Of a stretch of 58,039 nucleotides of DNA, positions 15,873 to 24,175 are shown piece after piece (position 1 is the first letter of the stretch; each line of letters starts with the position of its first letter). Source of the DNA: Clostridia bacterium (GTDB lineage: Bacteria > Bacillota > Clostridia > Lachnospirales > Lachnospiraceae); assembly GCA_910574835.1 (NCBI GenBank), contig CAJTDE010000030.1, positions 1-58,039 on the forward strand. Reading direction: 5' to 3'. The notes beneath the pieces are model-generated. The model was not told where the DNA came from. It did no database searches and saw only the letters and a program-made list of their open reading frames with translations. Position numbers and translations under genes: made by a program.

Positions 15873-16642
15873 ACTTTTTCCTCATTTCTACGGCAAAAAT
15901 ATTTCCAGCAAAACATTCCGATCAAAAGATATCCCGCTGTCAGAAGATAATAAACGCCTATATCTCTATAAAGATTTTCCGTCCACCGCAGCTTCCCTGC
16001 TAAAACAGATGTACTGTTCACCACTATATGAGCTAGTATTGCCAAAAATAACGAATTGCAGGCTTCATACACCTGAACAAAAAACAGTCCCATGACAAAA
16101 GCATAGATCCCCTGCACCACATTGCCATGAAACAATCCGAAAATCAAAGCGCTTATAAACATAGCCGCCCGAGGCTCTCTCACCGTCTCCCTCAGCCGGC
16201 CGTAGATCACGCCGCGCATAAGCACCTCCTCCAAGAGAGGCGCCGCCACTACCGTAGCTGCTATCTGAGATAAAAAACTGCAGGAAATAATCTCCTCCGA
16301 CACAACCTGATATCCGCGGAAATAATAGGGCAAAAACGTCAAAGACAGAAAATAATTGATTCCCCTGGAAATACACACAGCTCCCAAAATTACCAAAAAA
16401 ATATTTTTTATGTTAGGAATCTTACCCCAACGACCTTTTTCATCCTTTTGAAGCATCCGGCAAAACACCGGCAGCATTAACATATTTTTTAAGGCTGTCA
16501 GCCACATGGCCGCTGATTGCTCCAGCAGCCTTCCTCCTGAAATCATCCCCAAAAGCTTTGTTAAAATCATTGCCAAAAGATCATACAGTAAAATCGGGAA
16601 CAAAACCCTCCATATTTTATCCGGTATTCCCTGTTCTCTCAC
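15869..16642 (-). CDS. CPBP family intramembrane metalloprotease
   Basis: A 257-residue membrane protein with about seven hydrophobic segments and the CPBP (Abi/CAAX-like) motifs: EEVLMRGVIYGRL (catalytic Glu pair), FGLFHGN and HIVVNS. Such glutamyl proteases cleave within membranes or act as maturation and immunity factors. The start is a GTG at 16642 overlapping the TGA of the preceding esterase-like gene (GTGA), with GGAGAG upstream. It is the middle gene of a three-gene overlapped operon with an esterase-like protein and a CotH protein; one of them could be its substrate, which is inference. Confidence 0.9.
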   Translation of the reverse strand: MREQGIPDKIWRVLFPILLYDLLAMILTKLLGMISGGRLLEQSAAMWLTALKNMLMLPVFCRMLQKDEKGRWGKIPNIKNIFLVILGAVCISRGINYFLSLTFLPYYFRGYQVVSEEIISCSFLSQIAATVVAAPLLEEVLMRGVIYGRLRETVREPRAAMFISALIFGLFHGNVVQGIYAFVMGLFFVQVYEACNSLFLAILAHIVVNSTSVLAGKLRWTENLYRDIGVYYLLTAGYLLIGMFCWKYFCRRNEEKV

Positions 16643-17529
16643 CTTTTGCTCTCCGTTTTCTCAAGGGCCTTCACCCATTTTCCGGCATGCGCTCCCGCAT
16701 CCTCTCCTATCAGATTCAGGGCTTTCTGCGTAAAATGAATCCTGCCGTTGTCCGTCATGTCCTCACCGGTCAGCTCTCTTGGCAATTCCGACGCCAGCGT
16801 AATCCCTTCCATTTCCTCACATATCTCCAGCTGAGCCTCCATAATAGCCTGATGATACTCCGAATTTTCCCCATCCTGACCAATCTGAATCAGAAAGCAC
16901 TGCTCCACCCCCTGCTCTTCCATATAAGAAACAAGCGCGCTCAGCCCTTCCTTGTACTCCTCCTTCGTCAGCTTCAGATTCACATCCGCCTCCCCCTGAA
17001 ACCAGACCATATAAATATGCCGAATCCGGATCTTCTCCTTCTTCAAGCACTCCTTTGCCCCTTCAAGCCTCCGGGCCGCATCCTCCTTAAGACCCTTATT
17101 CAGCCATCCGTTCAAAGACGAACTGCCTCTGGAAGCCGAAACTGCCGCCACCGGCGTCCCCGTCTCCCCATAATAAGCATTCACAAAAGAAGTCGCCAGC
17201 GTTCCCCGCCGCTCCAAAATCTCCCTGTCGTCCAGCGCTCCCTCCCGATGCTCATTTTCCCCAAAAGGCTCCTCCAGCACAAAAAGCCTCTCCGGCTCCG
17301 TAATCGCCCGATACTCATACCCGGCCCCTTTTATAAGCTCCGGCGCCTGGGAGGCATCCCCGTTTGCCCCGCTCATATTACTCTGTCCCATAAACAAAAT
17401 CACATCCATAGTACGCCGGGATTTCTGATATAAATTCAGCGCCACCATCAAAAGGCAGCACAGCGCGCTCAAAATCACAATCACCTTTTTATTGCTCGGC
17501 AGTCTAATCATCGAATCCAAACACTCCAT
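16639..17529 (-). CDS. Membrane-anchored sialate O-acetylesterase-like (SGNH) protein
   Basis: A 296-residue SGNH-fold esterase of the sialate O-acetylesterase-like carbohydrate esterase group. One N-terminal membrane anchor (about 17-34) places the catalytic domain outside. FMGQSNMSG carries the nucleophile Ser; SRGSSSLNGW and VWFQGEADV are the second and third blocks; GRIHFTQKALNLIG carries the catalytic His. It should remove acetyl groups from a glycan. The start is uncertain: GTG 17535, ATG 17529 and ATG 17511 are in frame, all with weak SD. First gene of the operon with the CPBP and CotH genes. Confidence 0.85.
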   Translation of the reverse strand: MECLDSMIRLPSNKKVIVILSALCCLLMVALNLYQKSRRTMDVILFMGQSNMSGANGDASQAPELIKGAGYEYRAITEPERLFVLEEPFGENEHREGALDDREILERRGTLATSFVNAYYGETGTPVAAVSASRGSSSLNGWLNKGLKEDAARRLEGAKECLKKEKIRIRHIYMVWFQGEADVNLKLTKEEYKEGLSALVSYMEEQGVEQCFLIQIGQDGENSEYHQAIMEAQLEICEEMEGITLASELPRELTGEDMTDNGRIHFTQKALNLIGEDAGAHAGKWVKALEKTESKR

Positions 17530-17648
17530 TTCCACGTAAAATTCAAAAGCCCCGCAGCAAACTGCTGTTTACACATGATCCCATAACTGAAACACTAACA
17601 GTATAGCACACCTGGTCCACTGAAAAAAGCTTTCCCAAAACTTTTTTC

Positions 17649-17677
17649 TTGACATCTCCGCCCATCAAGGGTATATT
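17649..17677 (+). promoter_or_regulatory. Sigma-A promoter for the TPP riboswitch-thiT transcript
   Basis: Consensus TTGACA (17649-17654), 17-bp spacer, TATATT (17672-17677), about 25 nt before the riboswitch. Confidence 0.8.
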
Positions 17678-17699
17678 CAAAGTAATCACATAGCAAATA

Positions 17700-17802
17700 T
17701 TATGCTAGGGGAGCCTAAGGCTGAGAAAGCGTACACACGCTGACCCTCATTACTTGAACCGGTTAATACCGGCGTAAGGAAGCTGCTTTTCGTATCCCCT
17801 CC
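17700..17802 (+). ncRNA. TPP riboswitch (THI element)
   Basis: The conserved core AGGGGAGCCTAAGGCTGAGA begins near 17707, with a GCGTACACACGC hairpin, ACCCTCATTACTTGAACC and GGTTAATACCGGCGTAAGGA in the family order. P1 is closed by AGGGG and CCCCT near 17795-17799. It senses thiamine pyrophosphate and normally lowers expression of the downstream gene, here thiT. Confidence 0.96.
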
Positions 17803-17833
17803 TGTGAAAATCACACAATCAAGGAGGATTTTT
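17796..17833 (+). promoter_or_regulatory. Expression platform: SD-sequestering / terminator-like hairpin
   Basis: CCTCCT just after riboswitch P1 can pair with AGGAGG, the thiT Shine-Dalgarno, with an inner GTG/CAC pairing. T7 follows the AGGAGGA and the ATG comes immediately after. The same hairpin could block ribosome access or terminate transcription. The CCTCCT overlaps the 3' strand of P1, so aptamer folding and this hairpin are linked. The mechanism is inferred. Confidence 0.55.
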
Positions 17834-17835
17834 TT

Positions 17836-18504
17836 ATGTCACTATTTGTAAACAAGATCACAGACGAGTGGGGAACCTCTTACTCCCTGACCGGCTTAGG
17901 CTACGGAGCCTTAATAGCCGCCATTCTCATCCTGTTAATCCTGGCCTGCTATCTCACCGGTGAAAACAAACGGATAGAAACAAAGCCCCTCGTATTTGCC
18001 GCCGCAGCCATAGCCCTTGGCGTGATCACATCCTTCCTAAAGCTTTTCGAGGCTCCTATGGGCGGCTCCGTAACCCTGTTTTCTATGCTGTTCATCTGCT
18101 GCATCGGCTACTGGTACGGCCTTCGCACCGGCCTCATCACCGGCTTTGCCTACGGCCTGCTGCAGCTCATCTCCGACCCCTACATCATCAGCCTCCCCCA
18201 GATGATCACCGACTACCTCCTGGCCTTCGGCGCCCTTGGTTTATCCGGATTATTCTGCAGCAAGAAAAACGGCCTCATCAAAGGCTACATAGCCGGCGTC
18301 CTGGGCCGCTACCTCTTCGCCTTCCTGTCCGGCCTCATCTTCTTCGCCTCCTACGCCGAAGGCACCGGAATGAGCGCCCCCGTCTACTCCCTCGCCTACA
18401 ACGGCAGCTACCTAGGCTGCGAAGCCTTTATGACCTTAATCATCCTATCCATCCCCGCCGTCAACAAAGCCTTCCTAAGAGTAAAACAAATGGCCGTTGC
18501 CTAA
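17836..18504 (+). CDS. thiT: Energy-coupled thiamine transporter ThiT
   Basis: A 222-residue substrate-binding membrane subunit (S component) of an ECF-type vitamin transporter. Six hydrophobic segments and length fit ThiT; the thiamine-pocket region around GYWYGLRTGLITGFAYGLLQ is typical. It works with the shared EcfAA'T module, which is not in this window. The TPP riboswitch directly upstream supports thiamine as substrate. It is a single-gene transcript ending near a long palindrome shared with argS. Confidence 0.95.
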   Translation: MSLFVNKITDEWGTSYSLTGLGYGALIAAILILLILACYLTGENKRIETKPLVFAAAAIALGVITSFLKLFEAPMGGSVTLFSMLFICCIGYWYGLRTGLITGFAYGLLQLISDPYIISLPQMITDYLLAFGALGLSGLFCSKKNGLIKGYIAGVLGRYLFAFLSGLIFFASYAEGTGMSAPVYSLAYNGSYLGCEAFMTLIILSIPAVNKAFLRVKQMAVA

Positions 18505-18552
18505 AACCAGAGCCTGTTTGAAAATTTTTCACCTCACCAAAAAACCAGGCTG

Positions 18553-18748
18553 CGCCGCAAAAGGCCGGGAGACTTTTCCAATATCCTAGTGTCCGGCTAT
18601 TCGCGTACAGTCTGTCTGATACGGACGAACCTTGCCTCAAAATCCAAAGGTTTCCAACCCCTCCAAGGCAATGTTCGTCCGGAGCAGACAGACTGTACGC
18701 GAATCGTCCGAACACGGATATGGAAAAGCCTCCCGGCCTTTTACGGCG
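18553..18748. repeat. Long palindromic repeat, copy 1
   Basis: About 83-bp arms (from CGCCGCAAAAGGCCGGGAGA at 18553 and its inverted partner ending at 18748) are roughly 85% complementary around a 28-nt loop. The arm core TTCGCGTACAGTCTGTCTG is almost the same as in the palindrome at 57156-57365. It fills the gap between the convergent thiT and argS genes and could end transcription from both sides. Short open frames within it are shadows of the palindrome. Confidence 0.85.
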
Positions 18749-18765
18749 GAGACGTCCGTCCCCAC

Positions 18766-20538
18766 CTACATCCTCTCCGGCGCCTCAAACCCCAAAATCC
18801 CAATACAGGTCTCCAGCACCCGTTCCGTCAAAAGGGAAACCGCAATCAACCCTTCCCGTATCTTCACATCCTCTTCCTTCAGAATCTTCGTCTCATGATA
18901 AAACTTATTAAACGCATTTGCCAGCTCATAAATATAAGCACAAATCTTATGCGGCGCCAGCTCCTCAAACGCATTCTCCACCGCCCCGTTAAACCGCGCC
19001 AGCCGAAGCATCAAGCTCTTCTGCGTCTCATTTCCCGGCGCCCCGACAGCTCCCGTTTCCGGAACAAGCCCCATCTCCCGATACTTATTCAAAATAGACT
19101 TAATCCTCACAATCGTATAAAGAATATAAGGCCCCGTATTCCCCTCAAAGGAAGTAAACCGCTCCACATCAAACACATAATCCTTCGAAGCCTGGTTGGA
19201 CAAATCCCCATACTTCACAGCCGAAAGCCCCACGATCTCCGCCGTCCTGCGAGCCTCATCTTCCGGAATCTCCGCCTCCGAATTGTCCACAATCTTGCGG
19301 TACATCTCCTCATTGATATCCGAAAGCAGATGTTCCAGACGCATAACGCCGCCCTCACGCGTCTTAAATGGCTTTCCGTCCTTCCCGTTCATAGTCCCGA
19401 AGCCCAAAAACTTAAGCTCCGTCCCATCCTCCACAAGCCCTGTTTTCCTGGCACAGCGGAACACCTGGACAAAATGCATTTCCTGCCGCTTATCCACCAC
19501 ATAAACAATCTCATCCGGCCGGTAAAGCTTCATCCGCTCCACAATCGTCGCCAAATCCGTAGTCGTATAAAGAGAAGCCCCGTCCGACTTGAGAATCATA
19601 CAGGGCGGAACCTCCTTGGTATCCGTCTCCTCCTTCACATCCACCACAAGCGCCCCCTCGCTCTCATAGGCGAAGCCCTTCTCTTTCAGCATCCGTACCA
19701 GATCGGGAATATAAGGCTGTGCATCCGATTCCCCTTTCCACAGGTCAAATTCCACCTGCAGATTGGCATAATTCTTCTTCAAATCCGCCACGGACACATT
19801 TAAAATATGCTGCAATACGGCCTGGTATCCCCGATGGCCGTGCTGCACCAGATAAGTCGCCTCCATCGCTTCATTCTTGTAAGCCTCATCCTCCTTGGAG
19901 CGGGCGCTGGCCGTAGGATAAATCTCCTCAAGCTCCGAGATGGTAAACGGCGCCTCCTTGGGATACTCTCCCGCAAAGCCCTCGTCAAAATAGGGAAGCT
20001 TTGGCTTCCTGCGCTTCAATTCCGTGATAATCAGGCCCATCTGCAATCCCCAGTCTCCCAGGTGGATATCGCCGATCATCTTATGACCTGCAAAACGCCC
20101 CAGACGCTTTACGCTCTCCCCGATAATCGCAGAGCGCAGATGCCCCACATGAAGAGGCTTGGCCACATTGGGTCCGCCGTAGTCAATGATAATCGTCTTC
20201 GGATTTGCGGCCTTATCACACCCCAGGCGTTCATCCTCCAACATTTGCTGAAGATACGCCTGCACAAAGGGAGCGCTTACCTTCAGATTGATAAAGCCGG
20301 GATTTACTGCCAGGGCTTCTTCGAAAATATCGCTTTTCTGAAGTTCCTCCACCACCTTACCGGCAATCTGAATGGGCGCACAGTGATACTTTTTGGCCGC
20401 AGCCATGCTTCCGTTACACTGGTATTCGCAGAGATCCGGCCGGTTGGAGAGGGTTACTTTCCCGTATTCTTCCTCATAACCGGAAGCGGCAAATGCCTTT
20501 TGCACTTCCTCCGTGATCTGTTCCAACAATTTTTTCAT
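18766..20538 (-). CDS. argS: Arginyl-tRNA synthetase
   Basis: A 590-residue class I aminoacyl-tRNA synthetase that charges tRNA-Arg. The HIGH motif is HVGH (130-133) in KPLHVGHLRSA, after the N-terminal additional domain. The KMSKS loop is replaced by the KPFKTREGG form common in ArgRS. The C-terminal anticodon-binding helices include RLARFNGAVENAFEELAPHK. Length and domain order are normal. GGAGGCAAAAATATT precedes the ATG. Convergent with thiT; a PfkB kinase lies 57 bp upstream on the same strand and may be co-transcribed. Confidence 0.97.
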   Translation of the reverse strand: MKKLLEQITEEVQKAFAASGYEEEYGKVTLSNRPDLCEYQCNGSMAAAKKYHCAPIQIAGKVVEELQKSDIFEEALAVNPGFINLKVSAPFVQAYLQQMLEDERLGCDKAANPKTIIIDYGGPNVAKPLHVGHLRSAIIGESVKRLGRFAGHKMIGDIHLGDWGLQMGLIITELKRRKPKLPYFDEGFAGEYPKEAPFTISELEEIYPTASARSKEDEAYKNEAMEATYLVQHGHRGYQAVLQHILNVSVADLKKNYANLQVEFDLWKGESDAQPYIPDLVRMLKEKGFAYESEGALVVDVKEETDTKEVPPCMILKSDGASLYTTTDLATIVERMKLYRPDEIVYVVDKRQEMHFVQVFRCARKTGLVEDGTELKFLGFGTMNGKDGKPFKTREGGVMRLEHLLSDINEEMYRKIVDNSEAEIPEDEARRTAEIVGLSAVKYGDLSNQASKDYVFDVERFTSFEGNTGPYILYTIVRIKSILNKYREMGLVPETGAVGAPGNETQKSLMLRLARFNGAVENAFEELAPHKICAYIYELANAFNKFYHETKILKEEDVKIREGLIAVSLLTERVLETCIGILGFEAPERM

Positions 20539-20595
20539 AATATTTTTGCCTCCTAAAACCGCAATCCTGTATTTTCACTCTCCTACAGCTTCGTA

Positions 20596-21567
20596 TCAGC
20601 TAATCAGAGCCTTCACTTCCTCTATTGTAGGCATCACCCGAAGAGCGCCCTTGCGCGTGGTGATAATGGATGCCGCAGCATTGGCAAAGGTCAGCATTTC
20701 CTTAAGATCCTGCTCGGTCAGATCTTCCAGGCCGTGATCCAGAATAAAGTTCAGCATACTTGCACAGAAGGTATCTCCTGCTCCTGTGGTCTCGATGGTA
20801 TGCTCCTGCACAAAGCCTGCCTTCTCAACGCATATATGATCCCCGTAATAAGCCCGGCTGCCCTTCTTTCCCATCGTGATGCAGATGAGCGGAATATCAA
20901 AGCGGTTCCGCACCGCCTCCACGCCGCGGTCAAGGCTTCTCTCTCCGGTAATAAATTCCAGCTCCTCCTCGGACATCTTCACGGCAGAGCATTTGGACAG
21001 GCCGAACCAGATCTGTTCCTTGGCCTCCTGCAGATTGTTCCACAGAGGCGGCCGCAGATTCGGGTCAAAGGTCACCATCACTCCGTGCTTTGCGGCATAT
21101 TCCAGAGCCTTCTTTGTGGCGCTGCGCACCGGCTCGTCCGTAAGAGACAGAGTTCCGAAATGTAATATACGGCTCTGCGCAATCATATCCTCCTGAACCT
21201 CATCCTCCTTCAGCATCATATCCGCTCCCGGCTTCCTGTAAAAGGAAAAATCCCTGTCGCCGTCCGCCGCCGTATGTACGAAGGCCAGTGTGGTATGCAC
21301 CACTTTATCCAAAAGAAGATTGTCAGTTCCGATACCAAGCTCCACTAAAGTCTCTTTTAAGGTTCTTCCAAACTGATCATCCCCCACTTTTCCGATAAAA
21401 CTTGTTTTCTTGCCAAGATTGTTCAGCATGGCAAGCACATTGCAGGGAGCGCCGCCGGGATTTGCTTCAAGCAGGGGATTTCCCTGTGCGCTTACTCCAT
21501 TTTCCGTAAAATCAATCAAAAGTTCTCCAATTGCCGTAACGTCGTATACCTTTTCCATTTCCCTCAT
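20596..21567 (-). CDS. PfkB-family carbohydrate kinase (fructokinase-like)
   Basis: A 323-residue ribokinase-fold sugar kinase. NPGGAPCNVLAML (about 37-49) is the N-terminal PfkB signature, TFDPNLRPPLW a mid block, and TTGAGDTFCASML the C-terminal signature with the catalytic Asp. It phosphorylates a sugar with ATP; resemblance is closest to fructokinases, but substrate is not certain. ATGs at 21567 and 21558 are both usable; 21567 has AGGGGAAAGG in front. No transporter sits next to it; argS is downstream. Confidence 0.88.
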   Translation of the reverse strand: MREMEKVYDVTAIGELLIDFTENGVSAQGNPLLEANPGGAPCNVLAMLNNLGKKTSFIGKVGDDQFGRTLKETLVELGIGTDNLLLDKVVHTTLAFVHTAADGDRDFSFYRKPGADMMLKEDEVQEDMIAQSRILHFGTLSLTDEPVRSATKKALEYAAKHGVMVTFDPNLRPPLWNNLQEAKEQIWFGLSKCSAVKMSEEELEFITGERSLDRGVEAVRNRFDIPLICITMGKKGSRAYYGDHICVEKAGFVQEHTIETTGAGDTFCASMLNFILDHGLEDLTEQDLKEMLTFANAAASIITTRKGALRVMPTIEEVKALIS

Positions 21568-21743
21568 CCTTTCCCCTTTTTTTCGCTGCCGTCTGTTTCG
21601 CAACAGCAGCCCTTTACTTTCTGGCCAAAAGTCTCTATAATCAGATCAATTGCAACTATTATTATATGTAAAATAAAAGCAAAAAGCAATTCTTTTTGTG
21701 AAAAGTGCAGCGTATTGGAATGTATATTGCGGAACTGGAATCA

Positions 21744-21838
21744 GTATATCCCCTTGCAGTACCCAGATGGATTTACGGACGCATGGATTTTGCGGCCGTA
21801 AATCCATCTCCGATACCTGCGTACTGCATGGGATATAC
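21744..21838 (+). repeat. Large hairpin in the exonuclease III leader
   Basis: A 14-bp perfect stem (AGATGGATTTACGG at 21765-21778 with 21796-21809) is nested in an outer stem between GTATATCCCCTTGCAGTAC (21744-21762) and GTACTGCATGGGATATAC (21821-21838). It ends 23 nt before the start codon. No second copy was seen, so whether it is a repeat or a leader structure is open. Confidence 0.6.
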
Positions 21839-21861
21839 GGAACCGGAATAGGAGAACGAAT

Positions 21862-22614
21862 ATGAAATTGATATCCTGGAATGTGAACGGCCTGCGGGCC
21901 TGTGTGAACAAAAATTTTATGGAGGATTTTAAGAAGCTGGATGCGGACATCTTCTGTCTTCAGGAAACCAAGCTGCAGGAGGGACAAATTGATCTTGATC
22001 TCCCCGGCTATCATCAATATTGGAATTATGCGGAGAAAAAGGGGTACAGCGGAACAGCTATATTTACCAAAACAGAGCCGTTGTCCGCCGCCTACGGAAT
22101 CGGTGTGAAAGAGCATGACCATGAGGGCCGGGTCATCACCCTGGAATTTGCCGGCTTCTATCTGGTGACCGTCTACACCCCCAATTCCCAGGACGGTCTT
22201 GCAAGGCTTGACTACCGAATGAGATGGGAGGATGATTTTCTCCATTATATAAAAAATCTGGACGAAAAGAAGCCTGTCATCTACTGCGGCGATCTGAATG
22301 TGGCCCACAGGGAAATCGATCTAAAAAATCCAAAGACCAACCGGAAAAATGCCGGCTTCACCGACGAAGAGCGGGCAAAAATGACCCATGTGCTGGAATC
22401 CGGCTTTGTGGACACCTTCCGGCATTTTTATCCGGATACGGAGGGCGTCTACTCCTGGTGGTCCTACCGGTTCCGCGCCCGTGAAAAAAATGCCGGGTGG
22501 CGGATCGACTACTTCATTGCATCTGAACGGCTTATGCCGCAGCTGGAGGATGCGAAGATTCACACGGATATTTTCGGCTCTGATCACTGTCCGGTGGAGC
22601 TTTTGCTGAAATAA
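21862..22614 (+). CDS. xth: Exodeoxyribonuclease III (AP endonuclease)
   Basis: A 250-residue EEP-fold nuclease of base excision repair. It cuts DNA at abasic sites and removes 3' blocking groups. Catalytic residues are visible: N7 in [11 protein letters not shown] in QETKLQ, the D/N pair in [11 protein letters not shown], and the D-H pair in SDHCPV at the C-terminus. Length is normal for the ExoA branch. TAGGAG lies about 7 nt before the ATG. It has a 95-nt hairpin in its leader and stands alone. Confidence 0.95.
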   Translation: MKLISWNVNGLRACVNKNFMEDFKKLDADIFCLQETKLQEGQIDLDLPGYHQYWNYAEKKGYSGTAIFTKTEPLSAAYGIGVKEHDHEGRVITLEFAGFYLVTVYTPNSQDGLARLDYRMRWEDDFLHYIKNLDEKKPVIYCGDLNVAHREIDLKNPKTNRKNAGFTDEERAKMTHVLESGFVDTFRHFYPDTEGVYSWWSYRFRAREKNAGWRIDYFIASERLMPQLEDAKIHTDIFGSDHCPVELLLK

Positions 22615-22641
22615 TATGTATTGGTGCAAGCCCGATTTTTC

Positions 22642-22670
22642 TTGATTCCTTTGTATAATCATCATATAAT
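22642..22670 (+). promoter_or_regulatory. Sigma-A promoter
   Basis: TTGATT (22642-22647), 17-bp spacer, consensus TATAAT (22665-22670), about 100 nt before the membrane protein start. Confidence 0.75.
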
Positions 22671-22768
22671 ATTTTTGGAATTTAAAGCGCTTCGCAGCTG
22701 CACCGTCACATGATCTATATTCCTTATTTTGCATATTGTGAAGCCTTTCTTTGAGGAGGTTGAAACAA

Positions 22769-24127
22769 ATGAAAAGAACTGCCCAAATCACCGTAGTTGC
22801 TATCACACTGGCCGTTATTCTCCTTCTCGGCATTGTTGCCGGAGAAGGGATTCTAAAGGTCTTGTCCGGGCCGTCTTTGTTATCGGCTGACATGTCCTTT
22901 GAGGAGGCGGCAGGCGGCTATCTGTCCTACGAAGTCACTTATCCCGTGGCCTCTTACCCGGATGAGTACTATACGGGAGACCCCGGACGTGTGAAGCGGG
23001 AGGCCTATATTGTTTACGATGAAGAACGTCAGACCTTTCTAAAGCTTATTGTATCCAAGGAACAGTCCAATGCTCTTGATCGGCTTCTGCGGGCCGCAAA
23101 TATGTCCGAGCAGACAAAGGAAGCCTGGGGTGATAAACTGGAAGCCGAGTTAAAACCTGTAACGGTAACCGGCTCACTTGCTCTGATTGAAAGCCCCGAT
23201 GCGATGAAAGCTCTTTCCGAGACTTTGACGAACACGAATTTTAAAGGAACAGAAGAACAAAGTATAGAGGCTCTGGCACAATCCGATTGGTATGTACTGG
23301 AATGCGGCTTTATTCGCGGAGTTCCCACCGGAGACTACCGGCTCTGTATGGTTGTAATTGGAATGAATCTCCTGTTTCTGCTGATTGCCCTTATCTGCCT
23401 GCTTCCAAAAAAATCCAAAAAGGATTTTCTGTCGAAAAATCCGGGAAGCCCGTTTACACTGTTACTTAAGACACAGCTTCCTTGGCTTTCAGCCTGGTGT
23501 AAAAAAAAGGGCATGCATCAGTATTGCATGGCTCTTCTCATAATGTTTGGTACGGCTGGGGGACTCACTGCAGTTGGTTTCTATCAGAAATGCACCATAT
23601 TCTATATTATGGCCTTCCATCTGCCTCTCGGCCTGCTTATCGGTCAGATCTTTGGCCTTCCTTTCTTACTTGGCATCGGCGTAACCTTTAACCCTGACAG
23701 GCTTATGAACTGCTATGGCAAGACTTTTGAAACACTCTATCCCATCCAAACAGAAGGGGACGCCATTGCAAAGAATCTTTTGGAGGCTGATGATTCCTGG
23801 ATTGTCCGGGAGCAGTACAAGGAAACGTGTGCCTGTGCCATTTTAGGGAAACGCTATTGGATTGCCCTTTACGGATCAGGACAAATCGGGCTTGCAGACG
23901 GCAGCCGTGTGGGAAAAATGTACTCCAAAACCGAGACCTTACGTTTTCGTACCGGAAAGGTCCGCCACACTTATATCACTTACGTGGTATATATTTATTA
24001 CCAGGGTGAGGAAGATCAGAAGCATGCCAGTTCACAATTTGCATTTAAATCAAAAAGCGCCGCCGACCATTTTATGACCCTGGCCGAGAAACGCCTGGGG
24101 GATCGCGCACAGGCGGTTATGCAGTAA
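22769..24127 (+). CDS. Hypothetical multi-pass membrane protein, 452 aa
   Basis: Family not recognised. A first hydrophobic segment (about 8-24) acts as signal anchor, followed by an extracytoplasmic domain of about 170 residues rich in Tyr and Glu. A second segment lies near 196-216 (MNLLFLLIALICLL), then two close segments near 250-300. The C-terminal 150 residues are soluble and may form a PH-like or beta-rich domain. The start follows GAGGAGG at 9 nt. It has its own promoter and terminator, so it is a single-gene unit. Confidence 0.75.
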   Translation: MKRTAQITVVAITLAVILLLGIVAGEGILKVLSGPSLLSADMSFEEAAGGYLSYEVTYPVASYPDEYYTGDPGRVKREAYIVYDEERQTFLKLIVSKEQSNALDRLLRAANMSEQTKEAWGDKLEAELKPVTVTGSLALIESPDAMKALSETLTNTNFKGTEEQSIEALAQSDWYVLECGFIRGVPTGDYRLCMVVIGMNLLFLLIALICLLPKKSKKDFLSKNPGSPFTLLLKTQLPWLSAWCKKKGMHQYCMALLIMFGTAGGLTAVGFYQKCTIFYIMAFHLPLGLLIGQIFGLPFLLGIGVTFNPDRLMNCYGKTFETLYPIQTEGDAIAKNLLEADDSWIVREQYKETCACAILGKRYWIALYGSGQIGLADGSRVGKMYSKTETLRFRTGKVRHTYITYVVYIYYQGEEDQKHASSQFAFKSKSAADHFMTLAEKRLGDRAQAVMQ

Positions 24128-24131
24128 AAAT

Positions 24132-24172
24132 AAAAGGAGGTGTGTATCTCTCAAAAGCACACCTCCTTTTTA
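24132..24172. terminator. Bidirectional terminator
   Basis: AAAAGGAGGTGTG (24132-24144) pairs exactly with CACACCTCCTTTT (24158-24170). A and T runs on both sides let it serve both convergent genes. Confidence 0.9.
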
Positions 24173-24175
24173 TAA

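Noticed and set aside
16558-17433. 291-codon plus-strand frame opposite the esterase-like gene
   Set aside because: Antisense shadow with no start signal.
18589-19803. 404-codon plus-strand frame opposite argS
   Set aside because: Antisense shadow of argS, with Arg/Pro/His/Leu-rich content and no family resemblance.
21646-22308. 220-codon minus-strand frame opposite exonuclease III
   Set aside because: Antisense shadow of a gene with complete catalytic motifs.
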